Positions 29,521 through 38,579 of a stretch of DNA of 64,000 nt are shown one piece after another. The stretch is from Limisphaerales bacterium (GTDB lineage Bacteria; Verrucomicrobiota; Verrucomicrobiia; Limisphaerales; UBA1096): positions 1-64,000 of the forward strand of contig SHAK01000005.1 in the NCBI GenBank assembly GCA_004213515.1, read 5' to 3'. Below the pieces are notes generated by a model that saw only the letters and a list, made by a program, of their open reading frames with translations, had not been told where the DNA came from and searched no databases. Both the position numbers and the translations under genes were made by a program. Position 1 is the stretch's first letter; every line of letters begins with the position of its first letter.

Positions 29521-31574
29521 GCTGCTTCCTCCATAGAGATAGATAATGGAGGCATCGGGCATCCAAGAACATCACATATTGCACGCAAGAGTTCAGCTTC
29601 TTGAATTTGTAAATAACCATCAACAGAAACAGTCGCAGATGCCGCCTGAATTAATGCACGCTTTAAATTAGGCACAACACCTTCAAGAACAGCTAGAGAG
29701 GCATCCAAATCTTTTAACCCACATTCTGTAGTTGATAAGAAATTCAATTCAGTTAATGAGGAAAGACGACCTGCCCCAGCCTTATAAGCAGCCATTATAG
29801 TTTGTTCCTCTCTACCTGCGGCGTGGGCCAATGCGGAAATCAGAACACTACAATCATGACCTAGGCGTTTTAGTGAATACACCTGTACTACCTTTTTTCG
29901 TTTCTTAATATAATGAGGTTCCAAGTGAGAAACAACCAACTTCGATAATGAATACTCAAACAAATCAAGCTGACCATCAGCCGCAACTAGACTTTCAACG
30001 ATATGGTTAAAGTATCCGTATTGATCCTGTGACATATGACGTAATGCTCCAATAGAAAGATCAACAATAGGCAAACTTGCTCGGGGGTCGATATTATCAA
30101 TCTCAAGACTAAGCTTCAGCGTAGCCTTGCTCATACCCTCTCCAAACAAGTCATAGATTTCTTCAATTTGTTTATTCCTAATCAATTCATTCTTCTTATC
30201 CAGCAAAAGAGCGAACACTAACGCGCAAGAATCGTGCGGATCTCGAGTAGCTTCTATTACTAAATTAGGAAGGGACTTTATTAATTCTGCAGCGAAGTCA
30301 AAATGCTCTTGAGAAGGATTACCAATTGAGTCCGAAAGTTCTTTCGAAGAATTAACCTTAATTTGATTATCCCCAGATCCGGCTAAGCCCATAATCACAG
30401 GAGGAACAGTTTGGCCAATAGCATTATCGATCACTGGCAATGGAATTGCCGATTGAGATAACTTTTCTGACTTTTTTAGTTTTGTTGAAATCACCTTTTC
30501 TTCAATTAATTGCACTGCCGAAAAATCGCCATTAAAACTGGGATCTAATAATTTAATTCTCTCTAAAAGTGGAGGATGAGTAGATGAAATTGAAAACCAT
30601 GACTCTTTCATGCCATTACCAAAGAACATATGACTCGCCTCATTAGTATTAGGAGATAACAATCGAGAACCATTACTAAGTGCTCCTATTTTTTTAAGTG
30701 CACCTGAAAGCCCTTCTGGATTTCTAGTAAATTGCACAGCAGACGAATCGGCGAGATACTCACGCTGCCGAGATATAGCACTCTTAATAAGATTCCCCAT
30801 TAATACTCCAATAAAACCAGTAGCCATTATACAAATACCTGTACAGCCAATTGCAATTATCAAACCTCCTCCATTATTATCTCTACTACTTCTTCGCCTA
30901 TATCTAGTTGAGCTAAATGCAACCTCCATCATCAAGCGACCAATTTGAGACAATACTATCAATCCAAAAACTACTGAAACCAATCTAAAATTCAACTTCA
31001 TATCCTGATTCAAAATATGACTAAACTCATGTGCAATGACCGCCTGTAACTCGTCCCTATTAAGGTGCCTTATACAGCCATCTGTGACTCCAATAACAGC
31101 ATCGTCAAGAGCATACCCCGCAGCAAATGCATTTATACCTTTTTCACCATCCATAACATATATATCCGGCTTTGGAACACTAGAGGCAATAGCCATCTCT
31201 TCTACTACATTTAGTAATTTTTTTTCATCCGGATCTTTACTACAACTATTTACAAGTCGCCCCCCCATCATGGAGGCAATGGTTGAACCCCCATCTTTAA
31301 GTTGAAATTTCTTAAATAATCCAGCAATGGTTATCACCAAAAAAGTGCCAAGTATCACCGATGCTGCGAGAATCGGATCCTTTAATGAATTAGATGCTAT
31401 TTCAGAAACATTTACTTCACCTTCAGCACTAAAACCTCCAGAGACGATCGGGATTACGAATAAAGATAATAATAAAAAATTTAACAGAGAGATAAGAAGA
31501 ACCCCAATAATGAACAGCAAAACTAAAGTGCTGGTTTTTTTCTTAGCTTGACGCTGACGTTCAAAAAAGTCCAT
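29517..31574 (-). CDS. M48 family (HtpX-like) metalloprotease with TerB-like C-terminal region
   Basis: VIAHEFSHILNQD (HExxH); AFAAGYALDDAVIGVTDG; EYLADSSAVQFTRNPEGL; C-terminal VAADGQLDLFEYSL and SVDGYLQIQEAELLRAICDVLGCP. Confidence 0.88.
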   Translation of the reverse strand: MDFFERQRQAKKKTSTLVLLFIIGVLLISLLNFLLLSLFVIPIVSGGFSAEGEVNVSEIASNSLKDPILAASVILGTFLVITIAGLFKKFQLKDGGSTIASMMGGRLVNSCSKDPDEKKLLNVVEEMAIASSVPKPDIYVMDGEKGINAFAAGYALDDAVIGVTDGCIRHLNRDELQAVIAHEFSHILNQDMKLNFRLVSVVFGLIVLSQIGRLMMEVAFSSTRYRRRSSRDNNGGGLIIAIGCTGICIMATGFIGVLMGNLIKSAISRQREYLADSSAVQFTRNPEGLSGALKKIGALSNGSRLLSPNTNEASHMFFGNGMKESWFSISSTHPPLLERIKLLDPSFNGDFSAVQLIEEKVISTKLKKSEKLSQSAIPLPVIDNAIGQTVPPVIMGLAGSGDNQIKVNSSKELSDSIGNPSQEHFDFAAELIKSLPNLVIEATRDPHDSCALVFALLLDKKNELIRNKQIEEIYDLFGEGMSKATLKLSLEIDNIDPRASLPIVDLSIGALRHMSQDQYGYFNHIVESLVAADGQLDLFEYSLSKLVVSHLEPHYIKKRKKVVQVYSLKRLGHDCSVLISALAHAAGREEQTIMAAYKAGAGRLSSLTELNFLSTTECGLKDLDASLAVLEGVVPNLKRALIQAASATVSVDGYLQIQEAELLRAICDVLGCPMPPLSISMEEAA

Positions 31575-31594
31575 ACAGGCGGTTAAATATTAAA

Positions 31595-32233
31595 TCACAT
31601 ATCATCAAAAGATATATCAAGATCCTTCTTTTGATCAGATGTTACTACCGCTTTACTAACATCGCCCAACCCCTCAACTTCAAAAAATATAGCCTCCTTA
31701 AAACCAAACATTCCAGCAACCGTATTTGCTGGAAACACTTGTAACGCATTATTATATGTCATGACTGAATCGTTAAATGCTTGGCGTGCAAATGTCACTT
31801 TGTTCTCAGTAGATGTAAGTTCTTCAGTTAACTGCATCATATTCTGATTTGCCTTAAGATCTGGGTAAGACTCACTAAGAGCAAACAACTTACCCATAAC
31901 TCCGCCAAGAGAACCTTCAGCAGCTACCATTTTCTTCATTGCATCTGGATTCCCGGGGTCGGCGCTAATCTCGGCATTTGCATTTGCGGCCATGTTACGC
32001 GCCTGTATGACCTCTTCCAAGGTTGCTCGCTCGTGCTTCATATATCCCTTTGCCAGTTTTACCAGATTTGGAATCAATTCATATTTACGAGTTAACTGGA
32101 CACCTATTTGGGAGTAATTATTATCCTTAGAATTGCGACTGCGAACTAAGCCGTTGTAAACGCTCATCATCCAAAAACCGACAAGAACTACTACGGCAAA
32201 TAAAATTCCAAAAATTGTAATTAGTGTAGTCAT
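31595..32233 (-). CDS. LemA family protein
   Basis: N-terminal TM; YNGLVRSRNSKDNNYSQIGVQLTRKYELIPNLVKLAKGYMKHE; VMTYNNALQVFPANTVAGMFGFKE. Confidence 0.93.
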   Translation of the reverse strand: MTTLITIFGILFAVVVLVGFWMMSVYNGLVRSRNSKDNNYSQIGVQLTRKYELIPNLVKLAKGYMKHERATLEEVIQARNMAANANAEISADPGNPDAMKKMVAAEGSLGGVMGKLFALSESYPDLKANQNMMQLTEELTSTENKVTFARQAFNDSVMTYNNALQVFPANTVAGMFGFKEAIFFEVEGLGDVSKAVVTSDQKKDLDISFDDM

Positions 32234-32325
32234 TATTAAATTAAAATATAGTCTATCAATTGATATTGAAGAATACGATGATCAAGGTCAATTATAATTA
32301 AAAGTATAGATTATATGCATCCCTA

Positions 32326-33774
32326 TTACTGAAAGTGAGGTTGAAACTGAAGAGAATACAAATCAGCATCTTTCAACTTGAAGCGTAATCTCACAGCTGG
32401 GTATCTTTTTTTCAAATGACTAATATCACTTCCTACTCCCCAAGACACTTGCTCCTCTAAAGAATCGCCACGTAAAATATTACAACTAGAAATTTCATAG
32501 CCAATAATTTCACTCCCATCAGGTTTCTCAATAGACACCATAATATACCCGTTTTTCTTGGTCTGAAAATTCACAGTTAATCGTTCGGCTGAACTACCAA
32601 GTGATATAGGCTTTGTAATCATCTCACCTATCTCAGAACCTGCTCTCAAAGAAACAAAGCCGTCTTTTCGATACTCAAAACGTCTTAAGCGACTATCAGG
32701 ACCAGTATAATATGCCTCAGATGCATAAACAGAAATATGCTTAGGACGATTAGGAATTTCGACAAGCCCCCAAGCCATATAATTACTACGGTTTCCCCGA
32801 CGATCCTTTGGAGCCGATTCAGGGACAACAGGATCAAGCCATCTATGAAAACGCACCCCATCTCGACTACTCATTAAGGTAGGCTCAACACGCTGACCTT
32901 GGCTTGGAAGATAACGAGATGGGAACCCAATAAAAAGCTGCGGAGCACGATCGTACCTTAATACAGCATTAGTATAAAGATGCTGGTTTGGAACTTCTTT
33001 TTGATAGACAAGAAGCTCAGGCTTGGTCCAGTTCAAAAAATCTTTAGAAGATGCAGTCATTATAGCGCGAACACCGTCAACAAAGGTACGATGATACTCT
33101 CGATACTGGTTAGTAAAAGAATCCCAAAAAGCTAAATTTTGAGAGTCAAAATAACCATCGAAAATAACTGGCGAGTCATGCATCAATTTCCAATTGAGCC
33201 CATCAGGTGACCCGAAAACATAGAGGCCCTTTTCCCCAATCGGCCAACCTCGAGAAATCCCTTTGTAGAGAACCCCTGGGGAGACTTTGGGATTCAAATC
33301 CTTAAAAGGTGTAAAGCAATGCGTCCCCAAACCGTCTAATATAATATTGTTTTGATCCGAACCATTGAATTTAAAAATGCCTAGCTTAGGTTTAACCCAA
33401 TTAACACCGTCCTTACTTTCTGCATAACACGTTACTTCACGATGTGCTTCCCTCTTATTATCCGTATCCCAATGAGATCCACGATAGTACATCCGAAATA
33501 AATCGTTATCTCGAAAAATTGTATAATAAGCACTAGTATTACCCTCCCAAGGTGCATCTGTCGTAAGCACAACCTCTTTAGGGTCAGGCTTATGCACATA
33601 CTGTATTAGCTCATCAGATATTTTATTAATAAGATACTTATCTACAAACAATTCACGCTGTGTTCCATTCTCCCCTAATGAAATTGGTTTATTTGCATAG
33701 ATAAGTTGAACAAAATTTAAAATTAATATTTTGCAAAACAGACAACGCAGAATGTTAAATTTAATTTTGTTCAT
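32326..33774 (-). CDS. Secreted five-bladed-propeller glycoside-hydrolase-like protein (GH32/43-like fold)
   Basis: RELFVDKYLI...APWEGNTSAYYTIFRDNDLFRMYYRG; YAESKDGVNWVKPKLG; repeated propeller-type segments. Activity not assignable. Confidence 0.65.
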   Translation of the reverse strand: MNKIKFNILRCLFCKILILNFVQLIYANKPISLGENGTQRELFVDKYLINKISDELIQYVHKPDPKEVVLTTDAPWEGNTSAYYTIFRDNDLFRMYYRGSHWDTDNKREAHREVTCYAESKDGVNWVKPKLGIFKFNGSDQNNIILDGLGTHCFTPFKDLNPKVSPGVLYKGISRGWPIGEKGLYVFGSPDGLNWKLMHDSPVIFDGYFDSQNLAFWDSFTNQYREYHRTFVDGVRAIMTASSKDFLNWTKPELLVYQKEVPNQHLYTNAVLRYDRAPQLFIGFPSRYLPSQGQRVEPTLMSSRDGVRFHRWLDPVVPESAPKDRRGNRSNYMAWGLVEIPNRPKHISVYASEAYYTGPDSRLRRFEYRKDGFVSLRAGSEIGEMITKPISLGSSAERLTVNFQTKKNGYIMVSIEKPDGSEIIGYEISSCNILRGDSLEEQVSWGVGSDISHLKKRYPAVRLRFKLKDADLYSLQFQPHFQ

Positions 33775-33800
33775 TTTAATAGTGATTAAATGCGAGATTA

Positions 33801-34625
33801 TTAGTTTATTAATCCACGCAAAAAATCTGCTGTCCTTTTAGCCGATTCTTCGGGCGTCTCACCTGACTGTGCAGATTGATGTACCGTAACCGGCCCATCA
33901 TAACCAATAGATTTTAAACCAAAAAATACATTATCATAATTAATTCCTCCACTTGTATGAATTGAAATCAAATCAAAAGAAACGTCTCCATTACATCGAG
34001 TAGGAAGTGTGACTGCACCTCTAGGCGTAAGAATTTGATTTTGTAAATATACGTTAAAAATCCAACTGGATAAACGTTCTAAAGTTGAAAGGCCATAATC
34101 TTGAGCACAAATCTCAAGATTTGCTGGCTCATAGACCAATCCAAAATTAGAGCGATTAATCGCTTTCAAAGTACTTTCGATACTTTCAACTGTCTCAAAC
34201 AAGCTTAGCGTATGGCACTGATGAACGAGCTGAATTTTTCTTTCGGATGCCTCATCTGCAGCCCGCTGAGCATTCGTAACATCTGATTCTTTTTTTAATG
34301 CAACACGAATTCGAGGAGCCCCGATTTTTTCAGCTAAATCAAGGTATGGAGTAATATTTGTTAATGATGACGGTCCTTTGTCATTATTATAAACAGTGTC
34401 AAAATCTCCAGTAATCATGCTCACCGCAAGGCCATTTACATCCATACAAGCCACAGCACTTGCAACTTGATCAGCAGTAGATTGTATTCCTAATTGAGAT
34501 GCCCTCATACAAAGTGCTTGATAACCACAACGGTTGGCTAATGAAGCCAATTCGCCCAGTGACATCGAGGCTTTTTCCTTAGACAAGAATTCCTCAGCAA
34601 TTCGAACTGAAAGTGAAAGTTGCAT
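33801..34625 (-). CDS. Sugar phosphate isomerase/epimerase (xylose isomerase-like TIM barrel)
   Basis: MSLGELASLANRCGYQALCMRASQLG; IQLVHQCHTLSLFETVES; LVYEPANLEIC; GYDGPVTVHQS. Confidence 0.8.
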   Translation of the reverse strand: MQLSLSVRIAEEFLSKEKASMSLGELASLANRCGYQALCMRASQLGIQSTADQVASAVACMDVNGLAVSMITGDFDTVYNNDKGPSSLTNITPYLDLAEKIGAPRIRVALKKESDVTNAQRAADEASERKIQLVHQCHTLSLFETVESIESTLKAINRSNFGLVYEPANLEICAQDYGLSTLERLSSWIFNVYLQNQILTPRGAVTLPTRCNGDVSFDLISIHTSGGINYDNVFFGLKSIGYDGPVTVHQSAQSGETPEESAKRTADFLRGLIN

Positions 34626-34741
34626 AACTAAATATATGAAAAAAATATAACGGATTAGTGATTGTTGCAATAAGTAGAATTAAATCATTTACTTTAATTT
34701 TAATTGCATAATGCAACCCATCATGCGATAAGAAAAGCGGT

Positions 34742-35449
34742 ATGAATAGTTTACAGAATAATATCCCACTCTCTCATGGATTGTTTGGTACAACGGAAAT
34801 AGACGAGACTCGTTCTGCAATAATTAAAAAAACATATCTTCTTCTCTCACTAAGTGTAGGAGCAGCAATTGCAGGTGGATTTATAGGTGCTCAATCTCAA
34901 GCACTTGTTAAGTTTTTCGGATCTACAATGGGATGGATAGTCGCAATGATTGCACTCAATGCTATTCCCTATGTAGCTATGTCATGTAGAGCAAATCCTG
35001 TATTAGGAACTATTGCGCTCATTGGTGATGGATTAATATCAGGTTTAATTCTTGCCCCAGTTCTTTTTATGGCAAGTGTAGTTGCTCCGGATATAGTGCC
35101 AGCAGCCTTGATTCTAACAGGAATAGTTTTTGCTGGAGTAACCATTTCCGTCATGATCACTAAAGTTAAATTTTCTGCTCCCAGAGGACTAATGGTCGGC
35201 TTATTCTTCGCCATTATTGGTGTCATGATCTTGAATATGTTTTTAAATATTGGATTCCTTGGAATTATTATTTCGGGAGCCATTGGGATTTTTGGGGTAT
35301 TTGTACTCGTAAACGCTACCAGCCAAGTATTGAACAATCCTCAATTTAACGAACCTGTTGCTGGAGCCTTAATGCTTTTCGCAGGACTCTTTAATGTATT
35401 TGTTGCCATAATTCATATTTTACTAGCATTTACAGGAAGAGACGATTGA
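34742..35449 (+). CDS. Bax inhibitor-1/YccA family membrane protein
   Basis: ETRSAIIKKTYLLLSLSVGAAIAGGFIG, seven TM helices, BI-1-like C-terminus. Confidence 0.88.
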   Translation: MNSLQNNIPLSHGLFGTTEIDETRSAIIKKTYLLLSLSVGAAIAGGFIGAQSQALVKFFGSTMGWIVAMIALNAIPYVAMSCRANPVLGTIALIGDGLISGLILAPVLFMASVVAPDIVPAALILTGIVFAGVTISVMITKVKFSAPRGLMVGLFFAIIGVMILNMFLNIGFLGIIISGAIGIFGVFVLVNATSQVLNNPQFNEPVAGALMLFAGLFNVFVAIIHILLAFTGRDD

Positions 35450-35470
35450 GTTTTTCTTAAATGAAATTAG

Positions 35471-35502
35471 AAAGGACAAGCTAATTTGCTTGTCCTTTTT
35501 TT
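35471..35502. terminator. Rho-independent (likely bidirectional) terminator
   Basis: AAAGGACAAGC-TAATTT-GCTTGTCCTTT perfect 11-bp stem followed by Ts; lies between the convergent BI-1 and nadA genes. Confidence 0.88.
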
Positions 35503-35532
35503 ATAATAAACAAACAAATTAAACAGATAAAA

Positions 35533-36543
35533 TTAGCGGGCTGAAATCTCAAGCATACGTTCGATTGGCATTCTAGCTCTTTCTATCAGCTCAGGAGGAA
35601 GAATCAGTTCTGGAGAACGATTTATCATACAGTTATACAATTTTTCCAATGTATTCATTTTCATGAAATGACACTCATTACATGCACATTTATCAGTTGG
35701 AGCAGGAATAAATTTCTTTTCAGGACACTCCTTTTGAAGACGGTGCAGCATTCCAACCTCTGTAGCTATAATAATAGCATCAGACTCGACCTCGCGACAG
35801 TAATTAACCATTTTCTCAGTTGAGCAAACCTCATCTGCTAAAATCCTAACCGCTTTAGTACATTCAGGATGTGCTACAAGAGGAGCTCCTGGGAATTCCC
35901 GCCTTATTCGAGTAATGCTTTCGTGCGTCCATTCAACATGGACATAACAATTACCTTGCCAGTAGGTCATTGGGCGACCCGTTTGATCAGTTACCCATGA
36001 ACCAAGATTTTCGTCAGGAACAAATAGTAAATCTCGATCGGATGGAGCTGCCTCAACAATTTTCTTAGCATTACCACTGGTACAAATCACATCACTAAGG
36101 GCTTTGACTTCAGCGCTACAATTTACATAAGCAATAGTATAAAAATTAGGGTTTGTCTCCTGTAATTTACGCAATTTCTCCGGCGGACAACTTTCTTCTA
36201 GAGAACACCCCGCATCCTTGTCAGGTAACAACACTGTCTTATCAGGGGATAATATTTTTGCTGTTTCAGCCATAAAATGAACACCACAAAATACTATTAC
36301 ATCAGCATCAGTCTCAGCAGCCTGACGTGCAAGGCCCAGTGAATCGCCTACATAGTCTCCTAAATCCTGAATCTCTGGAAGCTGATAGTTATGAACGAGT
36401 AATACTGCATTCAACTCCTTTTTTAGCCTCAATATCTCTCGAGACAATTTATCTAATCTATCCGGTGGCGTTCGGCTTTCAACACGAAACCCGGCAGTAG
36501 TAACCGGTAGTACATCAGACGCATCAATCACGTGAAAAAACAT
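35533..36543 (-). CDS. nadA: Quinolinate synthase A
   Basis: LLVHNYQLPEIQDLGDYVGDSLGLARQA; VFCGVHFMAETAKIL; CACNECHFMKMNTLEKL. ATG at 36543 preferred over TTG 36567. Confidence 0.92.
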   Translation of the reverse strand: MFFHVIDASDVLPVTTAGFRVESRTPPDRLDKLSREILRLKKELNAVLLVHNYQLPEIQDLGDYVGDSLGLARQAAETDADVIVFCGVHFMAETAKILSPDKTVLLPDKDAGCSLEESCPPEKLRKLQETNPNFYTIAYVNCSAEVKALSDVICTSGNAKKIVEAAPSDRDLLFVPDENLGSWVTDQTGRPMTYWQGNCYVHVEWTHESITRIRREFPGAPLVAHPECTKAVRILADEVCSTEKMVNYCREVESDAIIIATEVGMLHRLQKECPEKKFIPAPTDKCACNECHFMKMNTLEKLYNCMINRSPELILPPELIERARMPIERMLEISAR

Positions 36544-36611
36544 ACGCCCTGCCCTTCGCTGGGTCAACCGGAGCTTGAAAGCTTTATCTAAACCTTTAGA
36601 TTTTCCTTATA

Positions 36612-37892
36612 ATGCTGAAAAATAAAAATTCACGCCGCCATTTCATAAAACAAACAACATTCACAATTTTAACAGCTGGTAGCGCTCGATCATACGCAGC
36701 CAATGAAAAACTTAATATTGGAATAATTGGCGTCTTCAATCGCGGCAAAGCCAATTTAGACGGAGTCAAAAATGAAAATATTACCGCTCTTTGTGATGTA
36801 GATAGCAATTTTCTCTCTGCCCAATCGCGGAATTTTCCAAAAGCCAATCAATATGCAGATTTTCGTCGAATGATAGATAGTGAAAATCTAGATGCATTGG
36901 TAGTCAGCAGCCCTGACCATACCCACGCTGTAGCCACATCATTTGGTCTTAATAACGGTTTGCACACCTATTGCGAAAAGCCATTAACCCATACAATATC
37001 TGAATGTAGGACCATTACTAATTTGGCTAGAGAAAAAAATCTTGTTACCCAAATGGGCACCCAGATTCATGCTGGAGAAAATTACCGAAGAGTTGTTGAA
37101 CTACTCAACTCGAACGCCATTGGAAAAGTAAATGAAGTTCATGTGTGGGTAGCATCAACTTTCGGCGGTCAACCAAGAACAAAAGGCTCTTACGATGCCC
37201 CAAACAACCTAAACTACAATCTCTGGCTAGGACCTCAAAAAAAATATACACCTTATCATCCGACACATCATCCATTCCACTGGAGACAATGGTGGGATTT
37301 TGCTGGAGGAACACTAGCCGACATTGGCTGCCATTATATCGACTTAAGTCACTGGGCACTTAACCTTCGCCACCCAAGTAAAATAAAGGTAATCGATGGT
37401 CCAAAACCTGATAACGAATATACACCACAATCACTAGTTGTTGACTTTCATTATAAAGAAATTGGCAAACAACCTAAAACTAAGCTTCGATGGTATCATG
37501 GAAAATCTCGCCCCCCACACTTTTCAGAGGGAATATTACCTAATTGGGGTAATGGATGTTTGTTTATTGGAAACAAAGGAATGCTGCTTGCCGATTACAA
37601 CAAACATTTATTATTGCCAGAAAAAGATTTTAAAGATTTCCAAAAACCTGAACCAAGCATCCCTAAATCAATTGGACATCATCAAGAATGGATTGAGGCA
37701 ATTAAAACAGGAAGTGAAACTACTTGCAATTTTGACTATTCAGGACCTCTTACTGAAGTAGTTCTCCTAGGAAACATCGCGCATCGAACAAATACCCCAA
37801 TAGTATGGGACCATAAAAAAATGAAGGCAACTGGACAATCTCAGGCTGATGAATTCATAAACCATCAATATAGCAAAGGATGGGAATTATAG
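36612..37892 (+). CDS. Gfo/Idh/MocA family oxidoreductase with Tat signal
   Basis: Twin-arginine SRRHFIKQTT; IGIIGVFNRGKANLDGV; EKPLTHTISECR. Confidence 0.9.
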   Translation: MLKNKNSRRHFIKQTTFTILTAGSARSYAANEKLNIGIIGVFNRGKANLDGVKNENITALCDVDSNFLSAQSRNFPKANQYADFRRMIDSENLDALVVSSPDHTHAVATSFGLNNGLHTYCEKPLTHTISECRTITNLAREKNLVTQMGTQIHAGENYRRVVELLNSNAIGKVNEVHVWVASTFGGQPRTKGSYDAPNNLNYNLWLGPQKKYTPYHPTHHPFHWRQWWDFAGGTLADIGCHYIDLSHWALNLRHPSKIKVIDGPKPDNEYTPQSLVVDFHYKEIGKQPKTKLRWYHGKSRPPHFSEGILPNWGNGCLFIGNKGMLLADYNKHLLLPEKDFKDFQKPEPSIPKSIGHHQEWIEAIKTGSETTCNFDYSGPLTEVVLLGNIAHRTNTPIVWDHKKMKATGQSQADEFINHQYSKGWEL

Positions 37893-37934
37893 TTTTTATT
37901 AAAGGGCATGAAAAACTAGTAAAAAAAATGAAAA

Positions 37935-38513
37935 ATGTTAAAATCCGAGACTATGCCAATTGATCAAGTATTAACAGAAGCCAAAGATAAAATGACGAAG
38001 TCTGAGTCTGCTATGATGCATGAATTTGATGGAGTGCGAACAGGCAAAGCCAACCCCGCACTTGTTGAAAACATAATGGCAGAAGCATATGGCTCCACTA
38101 TGCGGCTAAGGGACATGGCTGGCATAACTGCTCCGGAAACAAGAACGATATTAATACAGCCTTGGGATGCAGGAACTGTAGATCCTATCAACAAAGCAAT
38201 TCAATCAGCTAACCTAGGACTTAACCCTTCAATTGACGGGAAAGTAATTAGAATAACTCTTCCTGAACTTAGCCAAGAGCGTCGTGAAGAATTGGTCAAA
38301 GTTGCAAAAAAAATTACTGAAGATGGTAGGGTTGCTGTCCGACATGTCCGAAGAGACGCTCTGGAAGGGCTAAAAAAGTGCAGTAAAGAATCTGGAGTTT
38401 CAGAGGACGAAATTAAAACTGCCGAGAAGGAAGTTCAAAAGCTTACTGACGATTTCATTAAAAAAATAGAGTCACACCTTACAGATAAAGAAAAAGAAAT
38501 ATTAACTGTTTAA
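37935..38513 (+). CDS. frr: Ribosome recycling factor
   Basis: FDGVRTGKANPALVENI; GSTMRLRDMAGITAPETRTILIQPWD; LPELSQERREELVKVAKKI. Start may be ATG 37953. Confidence 0.94.
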   Translation: MLKSETMPIDQVLTEAKDKMTKSESAMMHEFDGVRTGKANPALVENIMAEAYGSTMRLRDMAGITAPETRTILIQPWDAGTVDPINKAIQSANLGLNPSIDGKVIRITLPELSQERREELVKVAKKITEDGRVAVRHVRRDALEGLKKCSKESGVSEDEIKTAEKEVQKLTDDFIKKIESHLTDKEKEILTV

Positions 38514-38579
38514 AAATTTATGATTAGTAATTGACCATAATAATTACTGAGCAATTTATTTAAGCGCTTCTATTTTTGA

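Noticed and set aside
34969-35337. 122-aa minus-strand ORF antisense to the BI-1 gene
   Set aside because: Antisense of membrane-protein codons; Pro/Ile/Lys-rich artefact with no recognisable domain.
38526-38548. AGTAATT/AATTACT hairpin between frr and the WD40 gene
   Set aside because: Short AT-only stem, no U-tract; too weak to call a terminator.
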